55,203 nt of DNA from Stenotrophomonas sp. WZN-1 (GTDB lineage Bacteria > Pseudomonadota > Gammaproteobacteria > Xanthomonadales > Xanthomonadaceae). Positions 1-8,496 of this stretch are shown in pieces. A model generated the notes under the pieces. It had not been told where the DNA came from, did no database searches, and saw only the letters and a program-made list of their open reading frames with translations. Made by a program: the position numbers and the translations under genes. The stretch is taken from the NCBI RefSeq assembly GCF_002192255.1, contig NZ_CP021768.1, positions 4,457,501 to 4,512,703 on the forward strand, in the 5' to 3' direction. Each line of letters begins with the position of its first letter. Within the stretch, counting starts at the first letter, position 1.

Positions 1-285
1 GGTCAGCAGCGCGATGCCGAACAGGACCAGTTCGAAGAGGATGGCCGCCAGGTACATCTTCCGGTGCAGCAGCCAGTACGTCGGCACCAGGAAGGCGGGC
101 CAGTGCCACGGCCGCGGCGGCTTCGGCACCGGGCTGTCCAGGCGCCAGCGCTGGCGGTAAAGCGCCGCGTGGGGGCCCACGAGGAGGTTCAGGTAGTCCG
201 CGTCGGACGAAGCAGGCGCGTCGTCCACCTCTGCGGCGGGCGCGAGATAGGGATTGTCATCCGCCGGGGTTTCCAGATGAGCCAT
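1..285 (-). CDS. DUF2628-type membrane protein, 3' end cut by window edge
   Basis: This reading frame starts at an ATG preceded by AAGGAG at 8-base spacing and stays open for 95 codons to the window edge, so its C-terminus lies outside. The segment YRQRWRLD, then WHWPAFL and RKMYLAAIL, is the hallmark of DUF2628 inner-membrane proteins: a short soluble N-terminus followed by paired transmembrane helices. The same pattern recurs in the next gene downstream on the same strand (YRQRWRLD, WHWPAFL, RRMYRLAAI), so the two are tandem paralogues. This copy lacks the N-terminal GYF_2 domain of its neighbour. The family has no established biochemical function; membrane location is inferred from the hydrophobic stretch. 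Confidence 0.75.
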   Translation of the reverse strand, partial: MAHLETPADDNPYLAPAAEVDDAPASSDADYLNLLVGPHAALYRQRWRLDSPVPKPPRPWHWPAFLVPTYWLLHRKMYLAAILFELVLFGIALLT

Positions 286-356
286 GTCGGCGACTCCTTG
301 CCTGTTATGAACCTGCGATAGCGGCAGCTGCGGGCGAATCTGGAGCGGCCCCTGCC

Positions 357-1127
357 TCAGCCTGCCATCGCCTGCCCCACCAGCATCACCGCAACGACGG
401 CGATGGCCACCACCGCCGCTGCCAGTGCATTGGTGTCACCCCGCCTGGCCAGCTCGCTGTGCAGATGCGCCTCATCGTCACCCGCCAATGCACGGGCACG
501 GGCGATCTCGCGCTGGCAATGCGCCAGGTACCAGCGATTGGCATACACTGCGGCGGTGATGTTGATCACAAGGGTGATGATCATCGAAGCGCCTTCCGGC
601 ACCCCCAGCAACGCCTCGGCGATGCTGAAGAACACCAGCATGCCGGCCCAGATCGCCGCCAGCCGGTACATCCTGCGGTACACCATCCAGATCACGCCGA
701 TCAGGAACGCCGGCCAGTGCCAGGTACCGTTGCCCTCGGCAACACCCTGGTCGAGCCGCCAGCGCTGACGATAGATCGGGAAGTTGCCGCCGACAACGGC
801 GGCGTACAAGGCGATGTCGCCTTCCAGCTGCGGCGCGGCCGCTGCCACCGGCGAAGCAGCCGGCGCACGATAGGGGTCGGACGGATCAGCGGTCGGTGCG
901 TCACCGCCGCTGACGGCCTGCACCGGTTCAACCAGCGGCGGGGTCGGATCCATCGGCGTCACCGAAGGATCCAGCTCGGCCAGCGGCCGCCACGATGCCA
1001 TTCCTTCCCGCCACATCAGTGTGCGGGCGGTTACGGTGCCGTCCTGCTGCAGGCGGCGCAGCCCGGCCAGGTCCACCGGCCCTTCGCTCTGCTTGCTGTT
1101 GGCGTACCACCACTGTGCGTCCTGCAT
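357..1127 (-). CDS. GYF_2-domain and DUF2628 membrane protein
   Basis: The N-terminal ~50 residues form a GYF_2 (DUF4339) module: WWYANSKQSEGP, then a Gly/Leu-rich stretch, then LMWREGMASWRPL. A proline/alanine-rich linker follows, then a DUF2628-like region with YRQRWRLD, WHWPAFLIG, VYRRMYRLAAIW and a second hydrophobic stretch, and finally a hydrophobic C-terminal tail anchor (ALAAAVVAIAVVAVMLVG). I chose the ATG at 1127 because AGGA lies 9 bases upstream; an in-frame ATG at 1166 lies inside the preceding mutarotase gene. GYF-like modules bind proline-rich peptides in other proteins, so a protein-interaction role at the inner membrane is plausible but not shown. It is paralogous to the partial gene at 1-285. 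Confidence 0.85.
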   Translation of the reverse strand: MQDAQWWYANSKQSEGPVDLAGLRRLQQDGTVTARTLMWREGMASWRPLAELDPSVTPMDPTPPLVEPVQAVSGGDAPTADPSDPYRAPAASPVAAAAPQLEGDIALYAAVVGGNFPIYRQRWRLDQGVAEGNGTWHWPAFLIGVIWMVYRRMYRLAAIWAGMLVFFSIAEALLGVPEGASMIITLVINITAAVYANRWYLAHCQREIARARALAGDDEAHLHSELARRGDTNALAAAVVAIAVVAVMLVGQAMAG

Positions 1128-1153
1128 GCCATCCATTCCTGTCGATCCCATCG

Positions 1154-2044
1154 CTACTCTGAACATCCCGCCACGGCCTGCAGCGGTTCACTGGTCAGCA
1201 CCTGCACCAGCTGGTGGCGCGCGCCGGGCGCAAGGGTAATCTGCTCTGGCCCGGCATTGGCCACTTCCAGGCACACGTAGTCGTGCCAACCGTCGCCGAC
1301 ATCGGCCATCTTCGCCGCCGCCTCCGCGCCCGGATTCCACGCCACCAGGGTCTGGCTGCCTTCGCTGCGGATCTCGATCCGCCGCTGCAGGACGGGATCG
1401 CGCAGCACGTAGTGGCCGCCGGCACCGGTATAGATGCGGTCGCTTCGACCCGGATCGCGCGGGTCACGCAGCGACCAGGGCCCCTGCTGCTCGCGCAGCT
1501 GCGTGTAATCGTCGTACTTGTCCAGATAGTGCAGGCCATCGAGGCCATCGACCTCGACACGACGGGCATCGCCGACCCGGAAGTAGCTGTGCAGGGCCTG
1601 GGTGAAGGTCACCGGAGTCGGGCCGGTGTTCTCGGTGGTCAACTGCTGGCGCAGCTGGCGACCGATGCGCAGCTGCATCTGCAGGCGCAGGCCACATTCG
1701 GCAATCGACAGGGGCGCCAGCTGCAGCTCCAGCTCACCATCATCGTCCCGGCGGGCCTGCAGCAGCTCCCAGCGCGCGGTACGCACCAGGCCGTGTGCCG
1801 GCACGTCATCACGCTGGCCCTGGCGACCGAACCAAGGCCAGCACACCGGAACCCCGCCCCGGATTGGCGTGGGCAGCCCGGCCCGTTTCGGCGACAGCCA
1901 CAGCAGGTCCGGCTGCCCTTCCGGAATGAATGACAACAGCTGTCCACCGAACACACTGATGACCGCGGTGGCGCTGGGGGCGCGTACCTGCCAGGCCTCG
2001 AGCCCGTGGTACAGGCCGGTGCTGATGTGCGGGTTCGACTGCAT
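1154..2044 (-). CDS. D-hexose-6-phosphate mutarotase (aldose 1-epimerase family)
   Basis: The predicted cytoplasmic enzyme of 296 residues belongs to the YeaD-type galactose-mutarotase-like fold and would interconvert alpha and beta anomers of hexose 6-phosphates. Family landmarks are visible: GGQLLSF and LLWLSP near the N-terminus, PIRGGVPVCWPWFG (phosphate/sugar binding), HGLVR (catalytic His region), FTQALHSYF, and a C-terminal VCLEVAN containing the catalytic Glu. The start at 2044 follows AAGGAG at good spacing; the longer frame upstream has no such support. It ends close to the start of the GYF_2 gene, which may be co-transcribed although the functions look unrelated. The exact substrate (glucose-6-P versus other hexose phosphates) cannot be read from sequence. 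Confidence 0.9.
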   Translation of the reverse strand: MQSNPHISTGLYHGLEAWQVRAPSATAVISVFGGQLLSFIPEGQPDLLWLSPKRAGLPTPIRGGVPVCWPWFGRQGQRDDVPAHGLVRTARWELLQARRDDDGELELQLAPLSIAECGLRLQMQLRIGRQLRQQLTTENTGPTPVTFTQALHSYFRVGDARRVEVDGLDGLHYLDKYDDYTQLREQQGPWSLRDPRDPGRSDRIYTGAGGHYVLRDPVLQRRIEIRSEGSQTLVAWNPGAEAAAKMADVGDGWHDYVCLEVANAGPEQITLAPGARHQLVQVLTSEPLQAVAGCSE

Positions 2045-2105
2045 GCGATGACGCTCCTTGATGACCGCGGCGATGATGTCGCGGCCAGCCTGCGATCGGC
2101 AAGGT

Positions 2106-3353
2106 CTAGCGGGAGGCAGGCGCCCCTGCTGCTGCCTCCTGCTGCAATGCGCGCAGGATGCGCTGGCCGGCGCGCCCATCCGCATTGGCCCACCCCAGGC
2201 GCTGCTGCTCGGCCTGGATCGCGCGACGGGTGGCGGTGCCGATCATGCCGTCGGCGCTGCCGATGTCGTGGCCTCGGGCCAGCAGCAGGGTCTGCAGCTG
2301 GCGGCGTTCATCGCGGCCGATGCCGGGATCATCGGTCGGCCAGGCGGTGGCCAGGCCGGTGCCGCCACGCAGCTGGTCGGCCAGGGTGGCAATGGCCAGT
2401 GCATAGCTTTCGGCAGCGTTGTAGCTGTAGATCGCGTCGTAGTTGCGGAACACCAGCAGTGCCGGGCCCTTGATGCCGGCCGGCAGCAGCAGGGCCGCGC
2501 GCGCGTCGGCCGGCAGGTTGGCCGGGGCCAGCACGCTGCCATCGAGCGCGGTCACGCCCTGCGCTCGCCAATCGGCAAGGGCTCGACGCTGGGTGCGACC
2601 CGCCTGGCTGGCGTTGAAGCCGGCGGGAACACGGACCTCCATGCCCCACGGTTCGCCACTGCGCCAACCGGCACGCTTCAGATAGTTGGCGGTGGAGGCC
2701 AACGCGTCAGGAATGCTGCCGACCAGATCGCGACGACCATCGCCATCACCATCGACTGCGATACGTGCGTAAGTGCTGGGCATGAACTGCGTATGCCCGA
2801 AGGCGCCGGCCCAGGAACCGGTGAGCCCCTGGGCCTGCAGGTCACCGCGGTCGATCAGCTTGAGCAGCGCCAGCAGTTCGCCGCGGAAGAACGCCTGGCG
2901 GCGGCCGGCACAGGACAGCGTGGCCAGCGACTGCAGCAGCGGGCGCTTGCCGAAGACGCGGCCATAGTCGCTCTCCACCCCCCAGACCGCGACGATGGTG
3001 GCCGGATCGACGCCGTACTGTGCAGAGACGCGATCGAGCAGATCGCGATGTTGCTGCAGCAGGGTGCGGCCATCATCGACGCGCTGGCGGTCGACCAGCG
3101 CGGCCAGGTAATCCCAGATCGGCGTGGTGAATTCCGGTTGTGCGTCCAGCAGCCCGAGCACGCTCGGGTCCGGCGTGAGTCCGGCGGTGATTCCGTTGAA
3201 TCGATCAGCGCTGATGCCCTGGGTCGCGACGGTGGCCTGCAGCCCCGCCAGGCAGCGGTTGAATGCCGGATCGATAGTGGCGGCGGGGGTCGCAGGCAGC
3301 GTCGGTGTCGACGCGAGGGCGGCCGCCAGGCCGAGCGTGGTCAGAATGGGCAT
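2106..3353 (-). CDS. MltB-family lytic murein transglycosylase with C-terminal peptidoglycan-binding domain
   Basis: This 415-residue exported enzyme would cleave the MurNAc-GlcNAc bond of peptidoglycan non-hydrolytically, forming 1,6-anhydro-MurNAc ends. A short hydrophobic N-terminus (about residues 1-25) is the likely Sec signal; there is no lipobox. The SLT_2 catalytic domain spans about 28-330, with the catalytic Glu at 127 in VWGVESDYG and the diagnostic GHTQFMPSTY and DGDGDGRRDL segments. The last ~65 residues form a PG_binding_1 domain (LQTLLLARGHDIGSADG, then GTATRRAIQ). A strong GGAGGA precedes the ATG. The domain pairing is that of MltB-like enzymes carrying a cell-wall anchor. Periplasmic location and a role in wall turnover are inferred. 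Confidence 0.93.
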   Translation of the reverse strand: MPILTTLGLAAALASTPTLPATPAATIDPAFNRCLAGLQATVATQGISADRFNGITAGLTPDPSVLGLLDAQPEFTTPIWDYLAALVDRQRVDDGRTLLQQHRDLLDRVSAQYGVDPATIVAVWGVESDYGRVFGKRPLLQSLATLSCAGRRQAFFRGELLALLKLIDRGDLQAQGLTGSWAGAFGHTQFMPSTYARIAVDGDGDGRRDLVGSIPDALASTANYLKRAGWRSGEPWGMEVRVPAGFNASQAGRTQRRALADWRAQGVTALDGSVLAPANLPADARAALLLPAGIKGPALLVFRNYDAIYSYNAAESYALAIATLADQLRGGTGLATAWPTDDPGIGRDERRQLQTLLLARGHDIGSADGMIGTATRRAIQAEQQRLGWANADGRAGQRILRALQQEAAAGAPASR

Positions 3354-3437
3354 GGCGTCCTCCGTGTTGCCGTTGCACGGCCATCTTAGGGGCAGCGCTG
3401 CGGCCGAACCTGAAGGGGCACCGGCTGGCCGCCCACC

Positions 3438-4412
3438 CTAGGCAGCGCGCAGCAGGCGCAGGCCATAGGCGGGGCTTTCGGCATCCCAGCGCTGCGCGAC
3501 CTGCAGGCCCGCCTGCTGCAACAGCGCGTCGAAGCTGTCATCGGTGTACTTGTGGCTGTACTCGACGCGGATGGGCTCACCGGCAGCAAAGTGGAAGGTG
3601 TGGCCATCCAGGTGGACGTCCTGCGCCCACTGGCTGACCAGGTCGGTTTCGATGCGCAGCCGCGCGGTGCTGTAACGGGCGCGGTGGCGGAATCCGTCGA
3701 GATCGAAATCGCTGCCGATCTCGCGATTGAGGCGGGCCAGCAGGTTGAGGGTGAATGCTGCGGTGACACCCTGCGCATCGTTGTAGGCCGCCTCGATCAG
3801 CGACGGGTCCTTGTGCAGGTCGATGCCGACCAGGGCCAGGCCGTCGCGGCCCATGGTCTGGCGCATCGCCCGCAGCAGCGCGACGGCATCCTCGTCGGCG
3901 AAATTGCCCAGTGTGGAACCGGGGAAGAACAGCAGGCGACGGGCCGGCGCGCGCTCGGGCGTGGGCACGGCGACGGCGCGGGTGAAGTCGGCGCAGACCG
4001 GCAGCATCTCGACCTCGGGCAGCGCGGGTGCCAGATGGTCGATGCTGGACAGCAGTGCGGCTCGCGAGATCTCGATCGGCGTATAGGCCACCGGATCCTG
4101 CAGTGCGGCCAGCAGCAGCGCGGTCTTGCGGCCACTACCGCTGCCCAGCTCCACTACATGCAGGCGCGGGCCGACCACGCGCGCGATATCGGGCAGCACC
4201 CGGGCCAGCAGCGCCAGCTCGGTGCGCGTGGGGTAGTACTCGCAGGTCTGGGTGATCTGTTCGAACAGACGCGAGCCGCGGGCATCGTAGAAGTACTTGG
4301 AGGGCAGCTGCCGCGATGCGCGTGACAGGCCGGCCACCGCATCGGCCAGGATCTGCTGGCGGCTGGGGGTCAGGTCGGTCAGCGCCTGCAGCGCGTCATG
4401 CACCGTGCTCAT
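3438..4412 (-). CDS. egtD: L-histidine N(alpha)-methyltransferase EgtD
   Basis: EgtD uses three SAM molecules to trimethylate histidine to hercynine, the first step of ergothioneine synthesis. The 324-residue protein shows the family SAM-binding region VVELGSGSGRKTALLL, the preceding YDARGSRLFEQITQ and YYPTRTE segments, FFPGSTLGNF, and the C-terminal RVEYSHKYT segment that contacts histidine. The start at 4412 overlaps the egtB stop codon in an ATGA arrangement, which decides it over upstream in-frame ATGs located inside egtB; translation is therefore probably coupled. Neither a glutamate-cysteine ligase (egtA), an amidotransferase (egtC) nor the PLP lyase egtE is in this window. Confidence 0.95.
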   Translation of the reverse strand: MSTVHDALQALTDLTPSRQQILADAVAGLSRASRQLPSKYFYDARGSRLFEQITQTCEYYPTRTELALLARVLPDIARVVGPRLHVVELGSGSGRKTALLLAALQDPVAYTPIEISRAALLSSIDHLAPALPEVEMLPVCADFTRAVAVPTPERAPARRLLFFPGSTLGNFADEDAVALLRAMRQTMGRDGLALVGIDLHKDPSLIEAAYNDAQGVTAAFTLNLLARLNREIGSDFDLDGFRHRARYSTARLRIETDLVSQWAQDVHLDGHTFHFAAGEPIRVEYSHKYTDDSFDALLQQAGLQVAQRWDAESPAYGLRLLRAA

Positions 4413-5719
4413 GTGAGGTCCCTGGCCAGGCGCAGCCCGGAGAACTGCCAGCGCGCCGGCGGCATGAAGAAATTGCGGTAGCTGGCGCGCACGTGGTCGC
4501 GGGGCGTGGCACAGCTGCCGCCGCGCAGCACCCACTGGCCACACATGAACTTGCCGTTGTATTCGCCGAGGCTGCCGTCAAAAGGGCGGAAGCCCGGGTA
4601 GGCGCCATAGGCGCTGGCGGTCCATTCCCAGACATCACCGAAAAGCTGCCGCAGCCCACTGCCCTGCCCGGCCTGCGGGTGCAGGTGATCGTCATCGGCA
4701 AAGTGGCCGCGCAGGGGTTGCGACGCGGCGGCCGCTTCCCACTCGAACTCGCTGGGCAGGCGCGCACCGGCCCAGCGGGCGCAGGCATCGGCCTCGTAGT
4801 AGCTGAGATGGCAGACCGGCGCATGCGGATCCAGCTCACGCCAACCCCCCAGGGTGTACTCGCGCTGCAGGGCATCATCCCAGTACAGGGGGTGCTGCCA
4901 GCCTTCGGCTTCACGCAGCGCCCAGCCTTCGCTGAGCCACCAGCGCGGTTCGCGGTACCCCCCTGCCTCAATGAAGGTGCGGTACTCGGCATTGCTGACG
5001 GGGCGTTCGGCCAGCGCATGCGCAGACAGAAGCATACGGTGCGGCGGCGATTCGTTGTCGTAGGCGAAGGCGGCGTGCCTTGGCCATGCCGCGGCACCGA
5101 CGGTGACGATTCTTTCGGGCGATTCGATCCAGCCCTGCGTCGTCGCCGTGCTGGCGACGGGCCGCAGGTCCTCGCGATACGGTGGCTGCAGTGGATTGCA
5201 CCAGAACGCATGCTTGATGTCGGTCAGCAACAGTTCCTGGTGCTGTTGTTCATGCTGCAGTCCCAGCTGCAGGTGGTGAAGCGCCTGCTCATCAAGGTCA
5301 CCCGCCGCCAGCCGTGACTGCACCTGCATGTCGACCTGCTGCCGGTAGTCGAGCACCTGCTGCAGCGAGGGCCGTGACAGCAGCCCGCGCTGCGGCCGCG
5401 CATGCGCCGGGCCGATGCTCTTGTAGTAACTGTTGAACAGGTAGTCCCAGGCCGGGTCATGCGCCGGCGTGGTGCTGAAGCCGGCCAGCACGAAGCGTTC
5501 GAAGAACCAGGTGGTATGGGCCAGGTGCCATTTGCTGGGACTGGCGTCGGCCATGCTCTGCAGCATGGCGTCCTCGGCACTGAGCGGCGCGGCCAGCTGC
5601 AGGCTTCGCGCCCGCACCTGTGCAAAGCGGCGGGCGAGATCGCGCTGCGGGGCAGCGACGGCGGCGGGTACGCTGTCCATGCGGGCAGCATCGACGCAGG
5701 ACGGTGAGTGCGACGTCAT
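4409..5719 (-). CDS. egtB: Ergothioneine biosynthesis sulfoxide synthase EgtB
   Basis: EgtB is a non-heme iron enzyme joining hercynine to a thiol (cysteine or gamma-glutamylcysteine) with O2 to give a sulfoxide. The 436-residue protein has an N-terminal DinB_2 domain with KWHLAHTTWFFE (His68 likely iron ligand) and HEQQHQE (His156 and His160, the HxxxH ligands), then an FGE-sulfatase-type C-terminal domain with YRTFIEAGG, LPSEFEWEAA, GDVWEWTAS and VLRGGSCATP. It is the upstream gene of an egtB-egtD pair. Because no egtA or egtC is adjacent, direct use of cysteine is possible, but thiol choice cannot be settled from sequence. The start codon lies opposite the 5' region of the divergent diguanylate cyclase gene. 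Confidence 0.95.
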   Translation of the reverse strand: MTSHSPSCVDAARMDSVPAAVAAPQRDLARRFAQVRARSLQLAAPLSAEDAMLQSMADASPSKWHLAHTTWFFERFVLAGFSTTPAHDPAWDYLFNSYYKSIGPAHARPQRGLLSRPSLQQVLDYRQQVDMQVQSRLAAGDLDEQALHHLQLGLQHEQQHQELLLTDIKHAFWCNPLQPPYREDLRPVASTATTQGWIESPERIVTVGAAAWPRHAAFAYDNESPPHRMLLSAHALAERPVSNAEYRTFIEAGGYREPRWWLSEGWALREAEGWQHPLYWDDALQREYTLGGWRELDPHAPVCHLSYYEADACARWAGARLPSEFEWEAAAASQPLRGHFADDDHLHPQAGQGSGLRQLFGDVWEWTASAYGAYPGFRPFDGSLGEYNGKFMCGQWVLRGGSCATPRDHVRASYRNFFMPPARWQFSGLRLARDLT

Positions 5720-5831
5720 GGCACCGCACCACCACGTTCACATGACAGCGGGCGCGCGCATTCAAGAAGCGCGTGGGGACGCCGCTAACGGCAATGTTGC
5801 GGCCGCATCGTCACCGCACTGGACTTACTGC

Positions 5832-7112
5832 GTGCCCCTGCATCCGCTCCGCCAGCCTGCGCATTACCTGTTCGTGCTGCCCGCCGTGCTGGTCGTCGGG
5901 GTGCTGTGGATGGCGCTGGGCACCGAGGATGTGGCCAGCCCCGGCCAGCGCATCCTGCCCTGGCTGCTGGCCTGCCTCGGCGCGGGCCTGGCGCTGCTTT
6001 ACCACCAGATGCGCACGCTGTGCCTGCTGCTGGTGGTGGCAGTGGTGTTCGCCCTGCTGCATCGGGACGTCGGTGGCTACCTGCACAGTGGCCATGTCGA
6101 CGCCCTGACCCCACTGCGCTTCCACGCGATCTCGGCGTGGGTGCCACTGCTGTTCGCCGGACTGGCGCTGTGGCCGGAACGCGGACGCCGACGCCAGGAC
6201 CTGCTGCTGCGCAGCGTGGTCTGCGGCGCGGCGCTGGTGGTCTTCCTGCTGCTGGCGGCACAGCAGCCGCAGGGCATGCACGATCTGCTGTCGAACCGTC
6301 ACTGGGGCTGGATTCCCGCCGACTGGAACGCGCTGGCGCAGCTGCCGGCGCTGCTGTTCCTGCTGGCAACCGCAGCATTGGGCTGGCAGGCGTGGCGGCA
6401 TCCGCGGCCACTGCACACGGCGATGCTGCTGGCCCTGCTGTGCCTGTGGTGGATGCTGCCGCGGATCTTCCTGCAGCCGGTGCTGCTGCCAGCGCTGAGC
6501 AGTGCTGCTCTGCTGTTGATGCTGGGCGCGATGCTGCAGGAGTCCTTCCACATGGCCTTCCGCGATGAGTTGACCGGCCTGCCGGGGCGACGTGCATTCA
6601 ACGAGACCCTGCAGCGGGCACGTGGTACCTACAGCGTCGCGATGGTGGACGTGGACCACTTCAAGTCATTCAACGACACCCACGGCCACGACACCGGCGA
6701 CGATGTGCTGCGCCTGGTGGCGTCGCGGCTGGCGCGGGTGGGCGACGGTGGCCGCGCGTTCCGCTATGGCGGCGAAGAGTTCGCGGTGGTGTTCCTGGAC
6801 CGCCCGGCGGCGGCCTGTGTCGATGCCGTGGAAGTATTGCGGCAGAGCATCGAGGACACCCGCATGCAGCTGCGTGACCGCAGCACCCGCAGCCGTGACG
6901 ACGACGCCGGCCGCCAGCAGCGCGGACGCGGCGGCAGCGGCCAGGTGGTGCAGGTGACGGTGAGCATCGGGCTGGCCGACAGCCGCGAGGATCCGCGGCC
7001 GATGGCCGTGGTCAAGGCCGCCGACCAGGCCCTGTATGTGGCCAAGGATGGGGGCCGCAACCAGGTTCGCGCGCACGGCGGCCAGCGCGTGCTGGCTGCG
7101 CGAAGCGCGTAG
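5832..7112 (+). CDS. Membrane-anchored GGDEF diguanylate cyclase
   Basis: The N-terminal ~240 residues contain about seven hydrophobic segments, followed by a GGDEF domain with DELTGLPGRRAF, DVDHFKSFNDTHGHDTGD and an intact active-site motif YGGEEF, so it should make cyclic di-GMP from two GTP. No RxxD inhibitory I-site is seen at the canonical spacing before GGEEF. A low-complexity Arg/Asp/Gly insertion (near DRSTRSRDDDAGRQQRGRGG) interrupts the domain between GGEEF and the final VSIGLAD motif. I chose the GTG at 5832 because it opens the first membrane helix; ATGs at 5718 and 5742 are in frame and cannot be excluded, and none of the three has a strong Shine-Dalgarno. It is transcribed divergently from egtB. 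Confidence 0.85.
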   Translation: MPLHPLRQPAHYLFVLPAVLVVGVLWMALGTEDVASPGQRILPWLLACLGAGLALLYHQMRTLCLLLVVAVVFALLHRDVGGYLHSGHVDALTPLRFHAISAWVPLLFAGLALWPERGRRRQDLLLRSVVCGAALVVFLLLAAQQPQGMHDLLSNRHWGWIPADWNALAQLPALLFLLATAALGWQAWRHPRPLHTAMLLALLCLWWMLPRIFLQPVLLPALSSAALLLMLGAMLQESFHMAFRDELTGLPGRRAFNETLQRARGTYSVAMVDVDHFKSFNDTHGHDTGDDVLRLVASRLARVGDGGRAFRYGGEEFAVVFLDRPAAACVDAVEVLRQSIEDTRMQLRDRSTRSRDDDAGRQQRGRGGSGQVVQVTVSIGLADSREDPRPMAVVKAADQALYVAKDGGRNQVRAHGGQRVLAARSA

Positions 7113-7115
7113 GGC

Positions 7116-7508
7116 TCAGACCGCGTCGAGGTAGTACCAGCGGCCGTCGATGCGTTGGAAGCGGCTGTGCTCGGTCATCTTCACCGCGCTGCCGCCGCCG
7201 ATGCGGTAGCGCGCGGTGAAGCGGACTTCGGCGTTGCCGGTGCCGGTGACGGTGTGCTCGTGCACGGTCAGGCCCAGCCAATGCGTGCGCTGGCCGGGTG
7301 CTTCATCCAATGACAGCTCGGCCGGACGCGTATCCGGGTGCCAGGTCTGGCGCAGGTAGTCGGCCAGGCCCCGCACATACGCGCTGTAGCGCGAACGCAT
7401 CAGATGCTCGGCATCGGGTGCGGCTTCACCGGCGTGGAAACGGCCGCAGCAGGCGGCGTAGTCGGCAGGCAGGCCACAGGGACAGGGATCGGCGGGTTTT
7501 CGGCTCAT
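7116..7508 (-). CDS. YchJ/UPF0225 family protein with SEC-C zinc motif
   Basis: This is a 130-residue small protein. The N-terminus carries a SEC-C-type metal motif, [17 protein letters not shown], with Cys-x-Cys and Cys-Cys-x3-His ligands expected to bind zinc, followed by the YchJ middle domain ([31 protein letters not shown]) and the typical ending [12 protein letters not shown]. It is shorter than E. coli YchJ because it lacks a second C-terminal SEC-C motif. The start at 7508 places the metal motif near the N-terminus as in homologues. The molecular role of the family is not established. It converges with the diguanylate cyclase gene, with only 3 bases between the stops. Confidence 0.88.
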   Translation of the reverse strand: MSRKPADPCPCGLPADYAACCGRFHAGEAAPDAEHLMRSRYSAYVRGLADYLRQTWHPDTRPAELSLDEAPGQRTHWLGLTVHEHTVTGTGNAEVRFTARYRIGGGSAVKMTEHSRFQRIDGRWYYLDAV

Positions 7509-7601
7509 GCCGGCATTGTCGCCGGGTTGCACGGATTGATCCACGCGCGGCACAGGTCAGTTGCAGCAGGACAGGCGTATGCTGTCGCGCCCCCACCTTG
7601 A

Positions 7602-8390
7602 ATGATCGCCGTGCTGGAACTGGTTCCCCCTGAGTTGTGGTGGCTGGTGGTGATCGCCTTCATCGCCGGTCTTGTGGATGCTGCCGTGGGTGGCGGTGGC
7701 CTGGTGCAGCTGCCCGGCCTGTTCACGGTGCTGCCGCAGCAGACGCCGGCGATGCTGTTTGGTACCAACAAGTTCAGTTCGATGTTCGGCACCGGTGCGG
7801 CTGCCTGGCGCTATGCGCGCAACGTGCGCTTCCCGTGGAAGCCGGTGCTGTTCGCGGCCGGCACCGCCTTCATCTTCTCCTTCGCCGGGGCCACCGCGGT
7901 GAGCCTGCTGCCCAAGGACGCGGTGCGACCACTGGTGCTGGTGCTGCTGATCGCGATGCTGGCCTACACGTTGTGGAAGAAGGACTTCGGCGCGCTGCAC
8001 CGGCCGCAGGAGATCGGCCGCCGCGAACTGGTGATCGCGCTGGCGATCGGTGCGGCAATCGGCTTCTACGACGGCTTCTTCGGGCCGGGCACCGGCAGCT
8101 TCCTGATCTTCCTGTTCGTGCGCTTCTTCGGCCTGGATTTCCTGCGTGCGTCGGCCGCGTCGAAGGTGGTGAACCTGGCGACCAATGTGGCGGCGATCTC
8201 GTTCTTCGTGCCGACCGGCAACATCCTGTGGCTGTTCGCGCTGCCGATGGCGGCGGCCAACATCATCGGTTCGGTGGTGGGCACGCGCCTGGCGCTGAAG
8301 GGCGGTACGCCGTTCATCCGCAAGCTGTTCGTGGGACTGGTGGTGGTGCTGATCGCGCGGATGGCGTGGGATACGTTCCGCGGCGCGTGA
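7602..8390 (+). CDS. TSUP/TauE-SafE family membrane transporter
   Basis: This 262-residue polytopic inner-membrane protein carries the two repeated TSUP signatures: GLVDAAVGGGGLVQLPGL near the N-terminus and GFYDGFFGPGTGSFL in the second half. About eight hydrophobic segments are present. Members of the family export or import sulfite, sulfonates or related anions; the substrate is not evident here since no sulfur-metabolism genes are adjacent. The gene stands alone: the neighbours on both sides are on the opposite strand, and GTAG-type hairpins follow it. Confidence 0.9.
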   Translation: MIAVLELVPPELWWLVVIAFIAGLVDAAVGGGGLVQLPGLFTVLPQQTPAMLFGTNKFSSMFGTGAAAWRYARNVRFPWKPVLFAAGTAFIFSFAGATAVSLLPKDAVRPLVLVLLIAMLAYTLWKKDFGALHRPQEIGRRELVIALAIGAAIGFYDGFFGPGTGSFLIFLFVRFFGLDFLRASAASKVVNLATNVAAISFFVPTGNILWLFALPMAAANIIGSVVGTRLALKGGTPFIRKLFVGLVVVLIARMAWDTFRGA

Positions 8391-8411
8391 ACGAGCGTCA
8401 TGACCTGGTTG

Positions 8412-8476
8412 GTGCCAACCTTGGTTGGCACACGGTTTCCGATCGCGAAGAGCAGCCGAGCATGGCTCGGCTCTAC
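8412..8476. repeat. Two SMAG/REP-type hairpins between convergent genes
   Basis: Two short inverted repeats lie between the convergent TSUP gene and mksB. The first, 8412-8431, pairs GTGCCAACC with GGTTGGCAC around a 2-base loop. The second, 8454-8476, pairs AGCCGAG with CTCGGCT and ends in CTAC, i.e. GTAG on the minus strand, the tetranucleotide tip of Stenotrophomonas SMAG elements. They may act as bidirectional transcription barriers; no T-tract is present. Confidence 0.75.
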
Positions 8477-8496
8477 AGGTCGCTGGACCGAGGCGA

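Noticed and set aside
2106..3353. Lipoprotein assignment for the lytic transglycosylase
   Set aside because: There is no cysteine in the N-terminal hydrophobic stretch, so a lipobox is absent; it is treated as a soluble periplasmic enzyme.
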